From Kribbella antiqua (lineage in GTDB: Bacteria; Actinomycetota; Actinomycetes; Propionibacteriales; Kribbellaceae), in assembly GCF_004345665.1 (NCBI RefSeq), contig NZ_SLWR01000008.1, positions 372,001-436,000 on the forward strand: a stretch of DNA of 64,000 bases. The letters are read 5' to 3'. Under the pieces are notes generated by a model, which was not told the DNA's origin, ran no database searches, and saw only the letters and a program-made list of their open reading frames with translations. Below, one piece after another: positions 33,919 to 43,236 of this stretch. Every line of letters starts with the position of its first letter. Position 1 is the first letter of the stretch. The position numbers and the translations under genes are program-made.

Positions 33919-34018
33919 CGTCCCTTCAGGCCGCCGCCCCCATCCCGCCCTTCCCCGAACACCCCCGCCGAGTGGGCACCATCTCTCTTCGGCGCAGAAG
34001 CACAAGGAGTAACACCTC

Positions 34019-34408
34019 ATGGCACGCGTGAAGCGGGCAGTCAACGCCCACAAGAAGCGCCGGGTCGTACTGGAGCAGGCCAGCGGTTACCGCGGCCAGC
34101 GCTCGCGGCTGTACCGCAAGGCCAAGGAGCAGGTCACCCACTCGCTCGTCTACGCCTACCGGGACCGCAAGGCGCGCAAGGGCGACTTCCGCAAGCTGTG
34201 GATCCAGCGCATCAACGCCGCGGTCCGCGCCGAGGACCTGACCTACAACCGGTTCATCCAGGGCCTGCGGCTGGCCGAGGTCGAGGTCGACCGGAAGATC
34301 CTCGCCGACCTGGCCGTCAACGACCCGGCCGCGTTCTCCGCGCTGGTTCAGGTGGCCAAGGCTGCCCTGCCGGCCGACGTGAACGCGCCGAAGACCGACG
34401 CGGCCTGA
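34019..34408 (+). CDS. rplT: Ribosomal protein bL20
   Basis: A 129-residue large-subunit assembly protein: [15 protein letters not shown] start, [17 protein letters not shown] near residues 23-39, [12 protein letters not shown] near 58-69. In several bacteria L20 binds its own leader mRNA to repress this operon. AAGGAG lies 10 nt before the ATG. The 100-nt gap after rpmI holds a C-rich stretch with no gene. Confidence 0.98.
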   Translation: MARVKRAVNAHKKRRVVLEQASGYRGQRSRLYRKAKEQVTHSLVYAYRDRKARKGDFRKLWIQRINAAVRAEDLTYNRFIQGLRLAEVEVDRKILADLAVNDPAAFSALVQVAKAALPADVNAPKTDAA

Positions 34409-34439
34409 GCGACACCCCTGAAGTAAGCAAGCACCTCAA

Positions 34440-35252
34440 GTGGCGAGCCCTGGTCTGCTGACCGCGCAATCCGTGCGGATCAAGCAGGCCAAACGGCTCG
34501 CCACTCGTGCGTTCCGGCGCAAGTCCGGCCGCTTCCTGGTCGAAGGCCCGCAGGCCGTCCGGGAAGCCCTCGAGCACCGCGAGCTCGTCATCGAGGTGTA
34601 CGCCGAACCCGACGTCGCCACGCGGCATCGCGACCTGCGCGACCTCGCGACGGTCGCCGGCGTCCGCTGGTTCGAGGTCGACCGCGCCGCGATCGAGGCC
34701 CTCAGCGAAACCGTCACCTCCCAAGGCGTCGTCGCGGTCTGCTCACTGGTCGACGTCACCTTGGATCAAGCAGTACGACGTACCGCCCGGCTGGTCGCGG
34801 TTGGCGTACAGGTCCGGGACCCCGGCAACGTCGGGACGCTCATTCGGACGGCGGACGCGGCCGGAGCCGATGCCGTCGTACTGTCGGCCGAGTCCGTCGA
34901 CCCGCACAACCCGAAGGCGGTCCGGGCCAGCGTCGGCAGCATCTTCCACGTGCCGATCACCACCGACGTCGATATCACGGCCGCGACCAAGTCCTGGCGC
35001 GACCAAGGTCTGCAGGTACTCGCGGCCGACGGCTACGGCTCCACGGATCTCGACAGCTGCATCGACGACGGCACGCTGGCCCAGCCGACCGTCTGGCTCT
35101 TCGGCAACGAGGCGCACGGCCTCCCGGACGGGTACGACGCCATCGTCGACCGCTCGGTGAAAGTGCCGATCTACGGCCGGGCCGAGTCGCTCAACCTCGC
35201 GACCGCCGCCGCCATTTGTCTGTACGCGTCGGCGCGGGCGCAGCGGCGATGA
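34440..35252 (+). CDS. TrmH/SpoU-family RNA methyltransferase
   Basis: A 270-residue SPOUT 2'-O-ribose methyltransferase. An N-terminal L30e-like RNA-binding region (RFLVEGPQAVREAL near residues 31-44) precedes the knotted SAM domain with motif 1 VQVRDPGNVGTLIRTADAAG near 123-142, motif 2 VWLFGNEAHGLP near 217-228 and motif 3 VPIYGRAESLNLATAAAI near 241-258. It probably modifies rRNA. The start is GTG 34440, 31 nt after rplT, and its stop overlaps the PHP gene (ATGA). Confidence 0.93.
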   Translation: MASPGLLTAQSVRIKQAKRLATRAFRRKSGRFLVEGPQAVREALEHRELVIEVYAEPDVATRHRDLRDLATVAGVRWFEVDRAAIEALSETVTSQGVVAVCSLVDVTLDQAVRRTARLVAVGVQVRDPGNVGTLIRTADAAGADAVVLSAESVDPHNPKAVRASVGSIFHVPITTDVDITAATKSWRDQGLQVLAADGYGSTDLDSCIDDGTLAQPTVWLFGNEAHGLPDGYDAIVDRSVKVPIYGRAESLNLATAAAICLYASARAQRR

Positions 35253-36142
35253 CGGACCTGCCGTTCGACCTGCCGGGGCGGTTCTGGCGAGGGAATCTGC
35301 ACACGCATTCGAACCGCTCGGACGGAGCGTTGTCGCCTGCGGACACCGCCCGGATCTATCGGGAGGCTGGCTACGACTTCGTGGCGATCACCGACCACTT
35401 CCGGCCGGAATACGGCTTCCCGGTGACGGACACGCGGGAGTTGCGCGCCGACGGGTTCACCACGTTGGTCGGCGCCGAGTTGCATGCGCCGCGCACCGAG
35501 GCGGGACAGTCGTGGCACATCGTGGCGGTGGGGTTGCCGCTGGATTTCGCGGCGCCGGGGGAGACGGAGACCGGGCCCGAGCTGGCCCGGCGCGCGCGGA
35601 CCGCAGGCGCGTTCATCGGGATGGCCCATCCGGCGGCGTCGCTGCTGACGGCGGCCGATGCCGAGAGCCTGGACGCGGCCCACTCGGTCGAGGTCTACAA
35701 CGCGCTCGCCGACCGCGAGAACCGTGGCAACAGCTGGCACCTCACCGATGTCTTGCTGAACCGCGGTCACCGGCTGACGACGTACGCCGCCGACGACGCG
35801 CACCTGCAACCCCAGGACCCGCCGCCCTGCCAGGCCTGGGTCCAGGTCCGCGCCGAAACACTCGAACCGGACGCGCTCCTGACCGCGCTGAAGGCCGGCC
35901 ACTTCTACTCCAGCACCGGCCCCGAGCTGTACGACGTACACACCGAAGACGACGTCGTCATCATCCGCTGCTCACCCGCCACAAAGATCCTGCTCACTGG
36001 CGGCACCCCCGGCGCAGAGGTTGCCCAAGGCACCGACCTCACCGAGTGCACCTTCCCCCTGACCATGTTCCACAACACCCACTGCCGCATCACCATCGAA
36101 GACGCCACCGGCCACCGCGCCTGGACGAACTCGATCTACTGA
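35249..36142 (+). CDS. PHP-domain metal-dependent phosphoesterase
   Basis: A 297-residue PHP-fold hydrolase. Metal motifs: NLHTHSNRSDG near residues 14-24, ITDHFRPEYG near 50-59, HPAAS near 131-135 and a late DDAHL near 184-188. The domain cleaves phosphate esters of nucleotides or sugars; the substrate is unknown. A beta-rich C-terminus follows, including KAGHFYSSTGPE. It starts in an ATGA overlap with the RNA methyltransferase gene and its stop abuts the stop of the convergent TetR gene without a base between them. Confidence 0.9.
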   Translation: MTDLPFDLPGRFWRGNLHTHSNRSDGALSPADTARIYREAGYDFVAITDHFRPEYGFPVTDTRELRADGFTTLVGAELHAPRTEAGQSWHIVAVGLPLDFAAPGETETGPELARRARTAGAFIGMAHPAASLLTAADAESLDAAHSVEVYNALADRENRGNSWHLTDVLLNRGHRLTTYAADDAHLQPQDPPPCQAWVQVRAETLEPDALLTALKAGHFYSSTGPELYDVHTEDDVVIIRCSPATKILLTGGTPGAEVAQGTDLTECTFPLTMFHNTHCRITIEDATGHRAWTNSIY

Positions 36143-36847
36143 CTACTTCCTAAGGCGGGCCTCGAGGCCCTCGAGGACGGTGTCGAGGCCGAAGGCGAAG
36201 GACTCGTTGTAGATGCTGGCCATGTCGCGGCCGGTGTAGCGCTCGACGGACTCACGCATCTCGGGGTGGTCCGCGATGACGGTTCGAGTCTGTTCCAGCA
36301 CCTCGCCGGCCCAGTCGTCGACCGAATCGCCGCGCTTGCGGGCCTCCGTGCGTACGGCGGCCTCGGCGCTGACCGAGCCGAGTACGTACGACATCACGCT
36401 GCTCATCGCGTGGTCGATGTCGCGGCCAGTGAAACCGGCGGCGCGGAACAGGGCGATGCCGCGCCCGCCGAGTGACATCGCGTTCGGCCCGAGGCTCGGC
36501 CGGGAGTAGATGACCTCGGCCAGCCAGGGGTGCCGCAACACCGCGGCGCGCAGGCTGTGGCCGAACAGCAGGGCGCCGGACCGCCAGCCGGCCAGGTCCG
36601 GATCCGGTACGTCGACCTCGCCGTACACCTCGTCGATGACCAGCTCGATCAGGTCGTCCTTGGTCTGGACATGCCAGTAGAGGCTGGTCGCGCCGGCGCC
36701 GAGCTTGGCGGCGAGCTTCCGCATACTCAGGCCGGCCACGCCCTCCTCGTCCAGGGTCGCGATCGCCGCCTGCACGATTTGCTCCCGGCTGAGCGTCTCC
36801 CGGGCCGGGGCCGCGGCTCGCGACCGGGTCCAGATCGATTCCTTCAT
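36143..36847 (-). CDS. TetR/AcrR-family repressor of adjacent efflux pump
   Basis: A 234-residue TetR regulator. HTH: SMRKLAAKLGAGATSLYWHV near residues 41-60, after EQIVQAAIATLDEEG. The C-terminal half resembles the TetR/ActR ligand domain (LRAAVLRHPWLAEVI). It is divergent from an MFS drug pump across 55 bp that hold two near-identical palindromes, so it should repress both genes and release when the pump's substrate binds. Confidence 0.94.
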   Translation of the reverse strand: MKESIWTRSRAAAPARETLSREQIVQAAIATLDEEGVAGLSMRKLAAKLGAGATSLYWHVQTKDDLIELVIDEVYGEVDVPDPDLAGWRSGALLFGHSLRAAVLRHPWLAEVIYSRPSLGPNAMSLGGRGIALFRAAGFTGRDIDHAMSSVMSYVLGSVSAEAAVRTEARKRGDSVDDWAGEVLEQTRTVIADHPEMRESVERYTGRDMASIYNESFAFGLDTVLEGLEARLRK

Positions 36848-36865
36848 GACGCCATCCTAATAACC

Positions 36866-36904
36866 ACTCGCACACTGTGCGAGTGTGTCGTACAGTGTGC
36901 GAGT
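36866..36904. promoter_or_regulatory. Paired TetR operators
   Basis: Site 1 at 36866-36884 is a perfect palindrome, ACTCGCACA-C-TGTGCGAGT. Site 2 at 36886-36904 has the core TCGTACA-G-TGTGCGA, one mismatch from site 1. Their centres are 20 bp apart, about two helical turns. Site 2 overlaps the likely -10 TACAGT (36891-36896) and the GTG of the pump gene. Confidence 0.85.
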
Positions 36905-38411
36905 GACTAGTACACCGTTCGAGTCCACCGCGACCGGTCATCCGCGACGCTGGTGGATCCTGCTGATCCTGTGCCTGAGCCTGATGGTGCTGGTGGTCGA
37001 CAACACCGTGCTCAACCTGGCCATCCCGTCCCTGATGCGGGATCTGTCCGCCACCCCTGCCGACGTGCAGTGGATCATCGACGCCTACATCTTGGCGTTC
37101 GCCGGCCTGCTGCTGACAGCGGGCAGCCTGTCCGACCGGTTCGGCCGGCGGAAGATGCTGATCCTCGGTCTGGTCCTGTTCGGCGCGGCGTCGATGCTGG
37201 CCACGCTGGCCGAGACGCCGTGGCAGCTGATCCTCTGCCGCGGGCTGATGGGCGTCGGCGGTTCGCTGCTGATGCCCAGCACGCTGTCGTTGCTGTTCAC
37301 GGTGTTCCCGCCGGAGGAGCAGCGCAAGGCGATGGCCGGCTGGTCGATGGTCGCGATGCTCGGTGTCGTGGCCGGTCCGACCGTTGGCGGCGTACTGCTG
37401 AACCACTTCTGGTGGGGTTCGATCTTTCTGATCAACGTGCCGATCGCCGTACTCGCGATCATCGGGGCGCTGGCGCTGATACCGGAGTCGAAGGGTCCGG
37501 CGCGGGACGTCGACCCTGCTGGTGCGGTGCTGTCGATCATCGGGATGGCGGCGATCGTCTGGGCGATCATTTCGATCCCGGCCGACGGATTCGGCTCGGC
37601 GAAGGTGCTCGGTGGGTTGGCTGTCGGTGTGGTGGCGCTGACCGGGTTCGCCTTGTGGGAGAAGCGGAGTGAGCATCCGATGGTGCCGCTCGCGCTGTTC
37701 CGGGATCGGCGATTCAGTGGGACGAGCTTCTCGATCGTGCTGCTGTCGTTCACCGCCGGTGGGTTGCTGCTGGCCCTGACGCAGTACCTGCAATTCGTGC
37801 TCGGGTACAGCCCGCTGAAGGCCGGTCTGGCGTTGATCCCGTACGCCGTTTCCGCCGTCGTCTTCAACGGACTCGGGGCGACGCTGGGCAAGAAGATGGC
37901 GGATCGCACGCTGATCGCGATCGGCCTGGTGATCATCGCGGGCAGCTTCGGCATCCTGACCCAGGTCTCCGACTCGACCGGCTACGGCCTGCTGATCATC
38001 GGGCTGCTGGTCATGGGTGTCGGCGGTGGTCTGGCCGGTCCGGCGGCGTACACGCTGCTCATGCAGGCCGTTCCGCCGGAGCACCGGGGTGTCGGGTCGG
38101 CGATGAACGACACCGTCCAGCAAACGGGTGCCGCGCTGTCGGTCGCCGTACTGGGCAGTGTGCTGGCGGCGGCGTACTCCTCGTCGCTGCCGGACTCAGT
38201 GCCGGAGGCCGCCCGCAAGTCGATCGCGGACACGCTCGCTCTCGGCCCGGACTTCGTGGCAGCGGCCCGGCATGCCTTCACCGACGCGATGTCCATCTCG
38301 ATGCTGGTCGGCTGCATCGGCGCGGTGGCCGGTGCCGTGGTCGCCCTGGCCGTGCTGCCTCGCAAGGCGGCTGAGGATGCGGAGTTGGTCGACCAAACGG
38401 TTAATCAGTAA
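36903..38411 (+). CDS. MFS multidrug efflux transporter, DHA2/EmrB-QacA type
   Basis: A 502-residue transporter with about 14 membrane helices. Signatures: VDNTVLNLAIPSL near residues 29-41 (motif D1), WIIDAYILAFAGLLLTAG, seen as WIIDAYILAFAG, loop DRFGRRKML near 78-86, and GPTVGGVLL near motif C. These place it in the 14-TMS drug:H+ antiporter group. I chose the GTG at 36903; a -10 element ends 7 nt upstream, so the message would be leaderless. It is repressed by the divergent TetR. Confidence 0.93.
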   Translation: MTSTPFESTATGHPRRWWILLILCLSLMVLVVDNTVLNLAIPSLMRDLSATPADVQWIIDAYILAFAGLLLTAGSLSDRFGRRKMLILGLVLFGAASMLATLAETPWQLILCRGLMGVGGSLLMPSTLSLLFTVFPPEEQRKAMAGWSMVAMLGVVAGPTVGGVLLNHFWWGSIFLINVPIAVLAIIGALALIPESKGPARDVDPAGAVLSIIGMAAIVWAIISIPADGFGSAKVLGGLAVGVVALTGFALWEKRSEHPMVPLALFRDRRFSGTSFSIVLLSFTAGGLLLALTQYLQFVLGYSPLKAGLALIPYAVSAVVFNGLGATLGKKMADRTLIAIGLVIIAGSFGILTQVSDSTGYGLLIIGLLVMGVGGGLAGPAAYTLLMQAVPPEHRGVGSAMNDTVQQTGAALSVAVLGSVLAAAYSSSLPDSVPEAARKSIADTLALGPDFVAAARHAFTDAMSISMLVGCIGAVAGAVVALAVLPRKAAEDAELVDQTVNQ

Positions 38412-38420
38412 TGGTTTTCA
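38406..38420. promoter_or_regulatory. Zur/Fur-like half-matching box
   Basis: Read on the minus strand this is TGAAAAC-C-ATTACTG. The left arm and centre fit the actinobacterial Zur pattern TGAAAAT-N-ATTTTCA; the right arm fits poorly. It overlaps the MFS stop and lies 44 bp before the His-rich gene, in the right place for its promoter. I treat zinc control as a hypothesis. Confidence 0.4.
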
Positions 38421-38430
38421 TTTCTGTTAG

Positions 38431-38459
38431 GCTGCCTCCTCTTGAGCGGAGGAGGCAGC
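38431..38459 (+). promoter_or_regulatory. Hairpin sequestering the Shine-Dalgarno of the His-rich gene
   Basis: GCTGCCTCCTC (38431-38441) pairs perfectly over 11 bp with GAGGAGGCAGC (38449-38459) around a 7-nt loop. The right arm is the ribosome site GGAGGAGG of the gene starting at 38464. Without opening, translation should be blocked. There is no T-run, so it is not a terminator for the preceding MFS gene. Confidence 0.8.
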
Positions 38460-38463
38460 ACAG

Positions 38464-39015
38464 ATGTCCAACGAGCACGGTCATGGGCACGGTCATGGTC
38501 ATGGGCACGGCCACGGGCACGATCACGAGCATGGGGTCGTCGCCCGCTGGCTGGGCCGGGCCGAGCAGCGGCTGAACGACAGGTTGAAGAGCGGCCGGGC
38601 CAAGCGGCTGACCGCGCTCGGGCTGAAGGCGGCGGCGGTCACCATCCGGGCCGCCGCCTTCGTCGTCTGCCCCGGCGACGACATCGCCGCGGCCGCGATG
38701 CCCGCGGTCGGTCACTTGGCCGGCCATGATGACCAGCATCACCACGAGGAGTACGCCGTACTGCCGAAGCAACCTGTGGTCGTCGCGAGGCTCCCGATGG
38801 ATCGTCAGGTGGGCGGCCCTGACCCCGGATCGAACCCTCTGCCAAGCAAGCCGGTCGACGCGGACCCGACCGGCTGGGACGTCGCGAACCTCTACCAAAC
38901 CTTCGTCGTGGAAGGCATCGCCGCCCCAGGCTCAACGGCTCCCGCCACCCCGGATCACCGCCAGCCACCACCCCCAGCCAACCGCGCCCGGGTCGGCCCC
39001 GAAACAACCCGCTGA
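38464..39015 (+). CDS. Histidine-rich putative metal-binding protein
   Basis: A 183-residue protein starting MSNEHGHGHGHG, with eleven His in the first 23 residues as HG/HD/HE repeats. This suggests binding of zinc, nickel or cobalt. A helical basic region (RAEQRLNDRLKSGRAKRL) and a hydrophobic segment with VCPGDD near residues 65-70 follow, then a second cluster GHDDQHHHEEY near 87-97 and a Pro-rich tail. There is no clear signal peptide. The family is unknown to me. The Shine-Dalgarno is locked in a perfect hairpin and a Zur-like box lies upstream, so expression may answer to metal. Confidence 0.78.
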   Translation: MSNEHGHGHGHGHGHGHGHDHEHGVVARWLGRAEQRLNDRLKSGRAKRLTALGLKAAAVTIRAAAFVVCPGDDIAAAAMPAVGHLAGHDDQHHHEEYAVLPKQPVVVARLPMDRQVGGPDPGSNPLPSKPVDADPTGWDVANLYQTFVVEGIAAPGSTAPATPDHRQPPPPANRARVGPETTR

Positions 39016-39541
39016 CCGGGGAGCGCCACCCACCTGTTTCGGCAGGCCAGACTCCCCAAACCGGCCAGACCGAGGAACGAGCACGGGTTCTGCTGGTTCG
39101 CGGACGGTTTCCTCCCCAGGACGGGTGGCGCGGGCCGGGCGGCATCACCCGGGACTGTGCAGATCGACAGGACATATACGCCCACTGGCTGGGTTGCGGC
39201 CGATGGCGTGAGCGTAGGTGCGCCTGCCGAACGCAGACACGTCCTGTCCAAATGTCCCCTGCGCTCAGAGCATGCGCCCACAGCGCCACAGACCAGTCAG
39301 AAGTGCCGGTTACCCACTCAGGTTCCGAGGGGGTAAACCTTCCAGTTCAGGGGTCAGCGCACGAGCTTGCGGGCTGCGGAGGGAGAATCTGGGTCCGCAA
39401 CCGACGAGCGGGAGGGTCGGCGCCTGGGGTTGCGCGAGCGGACGGGAGCCGGGGTGTGTGGATGGCCGATTCACGGTTGGGGGCTGGACCTTCCTAGACT
39501 GCCTTGAGCAGTTTGTGGAACCAGCACCCGAGAGCGAGCCA
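39016..39541. other. 525-bp gene-free region with several hairpins before pheS
   Basis: No credible gene is seen. Stems: GACAGGAC (39166-39173) with GTCCTGTC (39241-39248), enclosing ACGCC/GGCGT (39178-39182/39205-39209) and GCGTAGG with CCT and ACGC (39212-39234), which together could form a three-way junction; GGTTACCC (39308-39315) with GGGTAAACC (39331-39339); TGCGGA (39375-39380) with TCCGCA (39394-39399). A TAGACT -10-like element is at 39495-39500. No T-box specifier or Phe-rich leader peptide was found. Confidence 0.45.
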
Positions 39542-40651
39542 ATGTCCGGTCCCAATACGCAGTACGACCCGGTCGAAGTGACACCGTTGCATGCCGAAGA
39601 GGTGGAGCGGACCCGGGACGAGGCGCTGAAGGCGTTTGCCGAGGCGGCCGATCTGGCTGCCCTGCAGGAGGCGAAGGTCGCGCATCTCGGGGAGAAGTCG
39701 CCGATCGCGCTGGCCAATCGGGAGATCGGCGCGCTGCCGCCGCAGGGCCGGAAGGAAGCCGGTCAGCGGATCGGCGCCGCCCGGAAGGCGATCAACGAGG
39801 CGTTCGCTGCCCGGCTCGCCGTACTGGAGGCCGAGCACGAGGAGCGGATGCTCGCCACCGAGCGGGTCGACGTGACGCTGCCGTGGCACACGCCTGAGCT
39901 CGGCGCGCGGCACCCGCTCTCGCTGATCTCCGAGCAGATCGCGGACGTCTTCACCGCGCTCGGCTGGGACGTCGCCGAGGGTCCCGAGATCGAGGCCGAA
40001 TGGCTGAACTTCGACGCCCTGAACTTCCAGCCGGACCACCCGGCCCGCCAGATGCAGGACACCTTCTTCGTGGAGCCGGCCGGTTCGGGCAAGGTGCTGC
40101 GGACCCACACCTCGCCGGTGCAGGCGCGGTCGATGCTGACCCGCAAGCCGCCGATCTATGTGATCTGCCCGGGCCGCGTGTTCCGCACCGACGAGCTGGA
40201 CGCGACCCACACCCCGGTCTTCTACCAGGTCGAAGGCCTGGTTGTGGACGAAGGCATCACCCTCGCGCACCTCAAGGGCACCCTCGACCACTTCGTCGTC
40301 TCGATGTTCGGCGAGGGCCTGGAGGCGCGGCTGCGGCCGAACTTCTTCCCGTTCACCGAGCCGTCCGCCGAGGTCGACCTGAAGTGCTTCGTCTGCCGCG
40401 GCGCGTCCGTCGGCAACCCCGACCGCCCGTGCCGGACCTGCGGTAGCGAAGGCTGGATCGAGTGGGGCGGCTGCGGCGTGGTGAACCCGCGCGTCCTGCA
40501 GGCCTGCGGCATCGACACCGACCGGTACTCCGGCTTCGCCTTCGGGATGGGCCTGGAGCGGACGCTGATGTTCCGCAACGGCGTCGAGGACATGCGGGAC
40601 ATGGTCGAGGGTGATGTGCGGTTCAGCCGCCAGTTCGGGATGGAGATCTGA
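39542..40651 (+). CDS. pheS: Phenylalanyl-tRNA synthetase alpha subunit
   Basis: A 369-residue class II synthetase subunit. An N-terminal coiled coil (about 12-100) for tRNA contact is followed by the catalytic domain: [10 protein letters not shown] near residues 125-134, [10 protein letters not shown]-like [33 protein letters not shown] near 211-230 and motif 3 [17 protein letters not shown] near 332-348. A Cys cluster, CFVC and CRTC near 281-300, may bind zinc as in related sequences. The ATG at 39542 is preferred although the frame is open far upstream. The stop overlaps pheT (TGATG). Confidence 0.97.
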   Translation: MSGPNTQYDPVEVTPLHAEEVERTRDEALKAFAEAADLAALQEAKVAHLGEKSPIALANREIGALPPQGRKEAGQRIGAARKAINEAFAARLAVLEAEHEERMLATERVDVTLPWHTPELGARHPLSLISEQIADVFTALGWDVAEGPEIEAEWLNFDALNFQPDHPARQMQDTFFVEPAGSGKVLRTHTSPVQARSMLTRKPPIYVICPGRVFRTDELDATHTPVFYQVEGLVVDEGITLAHLKGTLDHFVVSMFGEGLEARLRPNFFPFTEPSAEVDLKCFVCRGASVGNPDRPCRTCGSEGWIEWGGCGVVNPRVLQACGIDTDRYSGFAFGMGLERTLMFRNGVEDMRDMVEGDVRFSRQFGMEI

Positions 40652-43233
40652 TGCGGGTCCCACTGTCATGGCTTCGTGAGTACGTCGACCTGCCGGCCGG
40701 CGTGACGGGTCGCGACGTCGCGGAGAAGCTGATCCGGGCCGGCCTCGAGGTGGAGACCGTCGAGGAGTCGGACCTGACCGGCCCGCTGGTCGTCGGCAAG
40801 GTGCTCACGTACGAGAACGAGCCGCAGAAGAACGGCAAGACCATCCGCTGGTGCTCGCTGGACATCGGCAAGGACGAGCCGCAGTGGGTCGTCTGCGGTG
40901 CGCACAACTTCGAGGTCGGCGACCTGGTCGTGGTCGTGCTGCCAGGCGCCGTCCTGCCGGGTGGCTTCGCGATCTCCGCGCGGAAGACTTATGGGCACGT
41001 CTCGAATGGCATGATCTGCTCCAGCTCGGAGCTCGGCCTTGGTGACGACGGTACGCACGGCATCGTCGTACTCGAGCCAGGTGAGGCGACGCCGGGTGAC
41101 GACGCGATCGAGCTGCTGGCGCTGCGGGACGACGTACTCGACATCGCGGTCACCCCCGACCGCGGCTACTGCCTGTCCATCCGGGGTGTCGCCCGCGAGG
41201 CCGCGACGGCGTACGGCGTAGCGCTGAAGGATCCAGCGGATCTCGACGTCAACGGAAATCGAAGCGGCGGCTACCCGGTCCGGGTGGACGACGCCGAGGC
41301 GTGCAGCGTGTTCGTCACGCGAACGGTCACGGGCATCGACGCGAAGGCGCAGTCGCCGCGCTGGCTGCAGAAGCGGCTGCTCGCGGCGGGCATGCGGCCG
41401 ATCTCCATCGGCGTGGACGTGACCAACTACGTCATGCTCGAGCTCGGCCAGCCGATCCACGGCTACGACAAGGCCCGGCTGTCCGGCGAGATCGTCGTAC
41501 GGCGGGCCAACGCCGGCGAGAAGCTGATGACGCTGGACGACCAGACCCGTGAGCTGGACGCCGAGGATCTGCTGATCACCGACGACTCCGGCGCGATCGG
41601 CATCGCCGGGGTGATGGGTGGTGCGACCACCGAGATCTCGGACGCGACCACGGATGTGGTGATCGAGGCCGCGCATTTCCACCCGATCGTGATCGCCCGG
41701 GCGTCGCGGCGGCACAAGCTGTCGTCGGAGGCGTCGCGGCGGTTCGAGCGCGAGGTCGACCCGCTGCTGCCGCGGTACGCCGCTCAGCGGGTGGCCGACC
41801 TGCTGGCCGAGCTGGCCGGCGGCACGATCCTGGCCGACGAGACCATCGTCGACACCCACGCTTTGCCGGAGCCGGTGACGATCCGGGCTGACCACGCGGC
41901 CCGCGTCGCCGGTGCGCCGATCACGATCGAGGAGACGGTCCGCCACCTGGAGTCCGTCGGCTGCACCGTGGCTCCGGCTGAGCACGGCGCGCGCCCCGCG
42001 TCGCTGGCGGCGGGCGTGCACTCACCGGCCCTCGTCGTGGAGCCTCGCGCCGGGGCAGCCACCGGTGGTGGCGCGGCGCTGGCCGGGGACGACCTGATCA
42101 CCGTGACGCCGCCGTCGTGGCGGCCGGACCTACGGGACCCGAACGACTTCGCCGAAGAGGTCATCCGGCTGTTCGGCTACGACAACGTGCCGTCGATCCT
42201 GCCGCCCGCGCCGGGTGGTCAGGGCCTGACGGTGTCGCAGCGGCGCCGCCGCCGGATCGCGACCGCGCTGGTCGGCGCCGGTCTGACCGAAGTCGTCTCG
42301 TACCCGTTCATCGGTGCGGCCGACTTCGACGCGATGGGCCTGCCCGCCGAGGACCCACGTCGTACGACGGTCAAGCTGGTCAACCCGCTGTCCGACGAAG
42401 AACCGTCGATGCAGACCACGCTGCTGCCGACGCTGCTCCGGACGGCCGAGCGCAACGTCGGCCGCGGCGCATCCGACCTGGCGATCTTCCAGACCGGCCT
42501 GGTCTTCCTGCCCAAGCCGGAGTCGAAGCCCGCGCCGCTGCCGTCCGTCGCGCAGCGCCCGAGCGACGCCGAAGTCCAGTCCCTGTACGACGCTCTGCCG
42601 GACCAGCCGCTCCACCTCGGTGTGGTGCTGACCGGCTCGAGCACGCCGACCGGCTGGTGGGGCAAGGGTCAGCCAGTCGGGTGGGCGGACGCCGTCCAGC
42701 TGGCTCGGACCGTTGCCACCGCAGTCGGAGTCGAGCCAGTCGTCAGGAACACAGAGCTGGCGCCCTGGCATCCGGGCCGGTGCGCCGAGCTGTCCGTGGA
42801 TGGCAAAGTGATCGGTCATGCGGGCGAGCTGCATCCGAAGGTGTGCCAGGCGTTCGGTCTACCGGCCCGCTCGTGTGCGGCCGAGCTCGATCTCGACGCC
42901 TTGATCGCGGCCGGTCCGTCGTCGATCACGGCCGAGCCGTTCTCGTCGTACCCGGTCGCCAAGGAGGATGTGGCGCTGATCGTCCCGGCCGAGGTCGCCG
43001 CGGCGGAGGTCGAGGCGGCGCTGGTCGAGGGCGCGGGCGAGCTGCTCGAGTCGATCCGGCTGTTCGACCTCTACACCGGCGAGCAGATCGGCGAAGGCAA
43101 GAAGTCGTTAGCGTTCGCGCTCCGCTTCCGGGCCGCCGACCGGACGCTGAAGGAGAACGAGGTCGCCGACGTCCGCCAAGCAGCCGTCCAGGTAGCAGTC
43201 GACCGCTTCGGCGCTGTCCAGCGGGTCGGCTAA
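40651..43233 (+). CDS. pheT: Phenylalanyl-tRNA synthetase beta subunit
   Basis: An 860-residue subunit that with PheS forms the alpha2beta2 enzyme. In order: B1 start [19 protein letters not shown]-like tRNA-binding domain with [12 protein letters not shown] near 86-97; B3/B4 editing region with [20 protein letters not shown] near 254-273 and [14 protein letters not shown]5; catalytic-like core with SYPFIGA; C-terminal FDX-ACB domain ending [17 protein letters not shown]5 carries an Ala/Gly-rich insert of about 37 residues (near 447-483) before the conserved TPPSWRPDL. The insert is in frame and the gene otherwise looks normal. Confidence 0.97.
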   Translation: MRVPLSWLREYVDLPAGVTGRDVAEKLIRAGLEVETVEESDLTGPLVVGKVLTYENEPQKNGKTIRWCSLDIGKDEPQWVVCGAHNFEVGDLVVVVLPGAVLPGGFAISARKTYGHVSNGMICSSSELGLGDDGTHGIVVLEPGEATPGDDAIELLALRDDVLDIAVTPDRGYCLSIRGVAREAATAYGVALKDPADLDVNGNRSGGYPVRVDDAEACSVFVTRTVTGIDAKAQSPRWLQKRLLAAGMRPISIGVDVTNYVMLELGQPIHGYDKARLSGEIVVRRANAGEKLMTLDDQTRELDAEDLLITDDSGAIGIAGVMGGATTEISDATTDVVIEAAHFHPIVIARASRRHKLSSEASRRFEREVDPLLPRYAAQRVADLLAELAGGTILADETIVDTHALPEPVTIRADHAARVAGAPITIEETVRHLESVGCTVAPAEHGARPASLAAGVHSPALVVEPRAGAATGGGAALAGDDLITVTPPSWRPDLRDPNDFAEEVIRLFGYDNVPSILPPAPGGQGLTVSQRRRRRIATALVGAGLTEVVSYPFIGAADFDAMGLPAEDPRRTTVKLVNPLSDEEPSMQTTLLPTLLRTAERNVGRGASDLAIFQTGLVFLPKPESKPAPLPSVAQRPSDAEVQSLYDALPDQPLHLGVVLTGSSTPTGWWGKGQPVGWADAVQLARTVATAVGVEPVVRNTELAPWHPGRCAELSVDGKVIGHAGELHPKVCQAFGLPARSCAAELDLDALIAAGPSSITAEPFSSYPVAKEDVALIVPAEVAAAEVEAALVEGAGELLESIRLFDLYTGEQIGEGKKSLAFALRFRAADRTLKENEVADVRQAAVQVAVDRFGAVQRVG

Positions 43234-43236
43234 GAC

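Noticed and set aside
38464-38540. CAC/GGN repeat as a CRISPR-like or microsatellite array
   Set aside because: It is in frame within a convincing gene and encodes the HG metal-binding tail.
39016-39541. T-box or Phe leader-peptide attenuator for pheST
   Set aside because: I found no UGGN T-loop with a Phe specifier and no short Phe-rich frame. The hairpins are reported only as unexplained structure.
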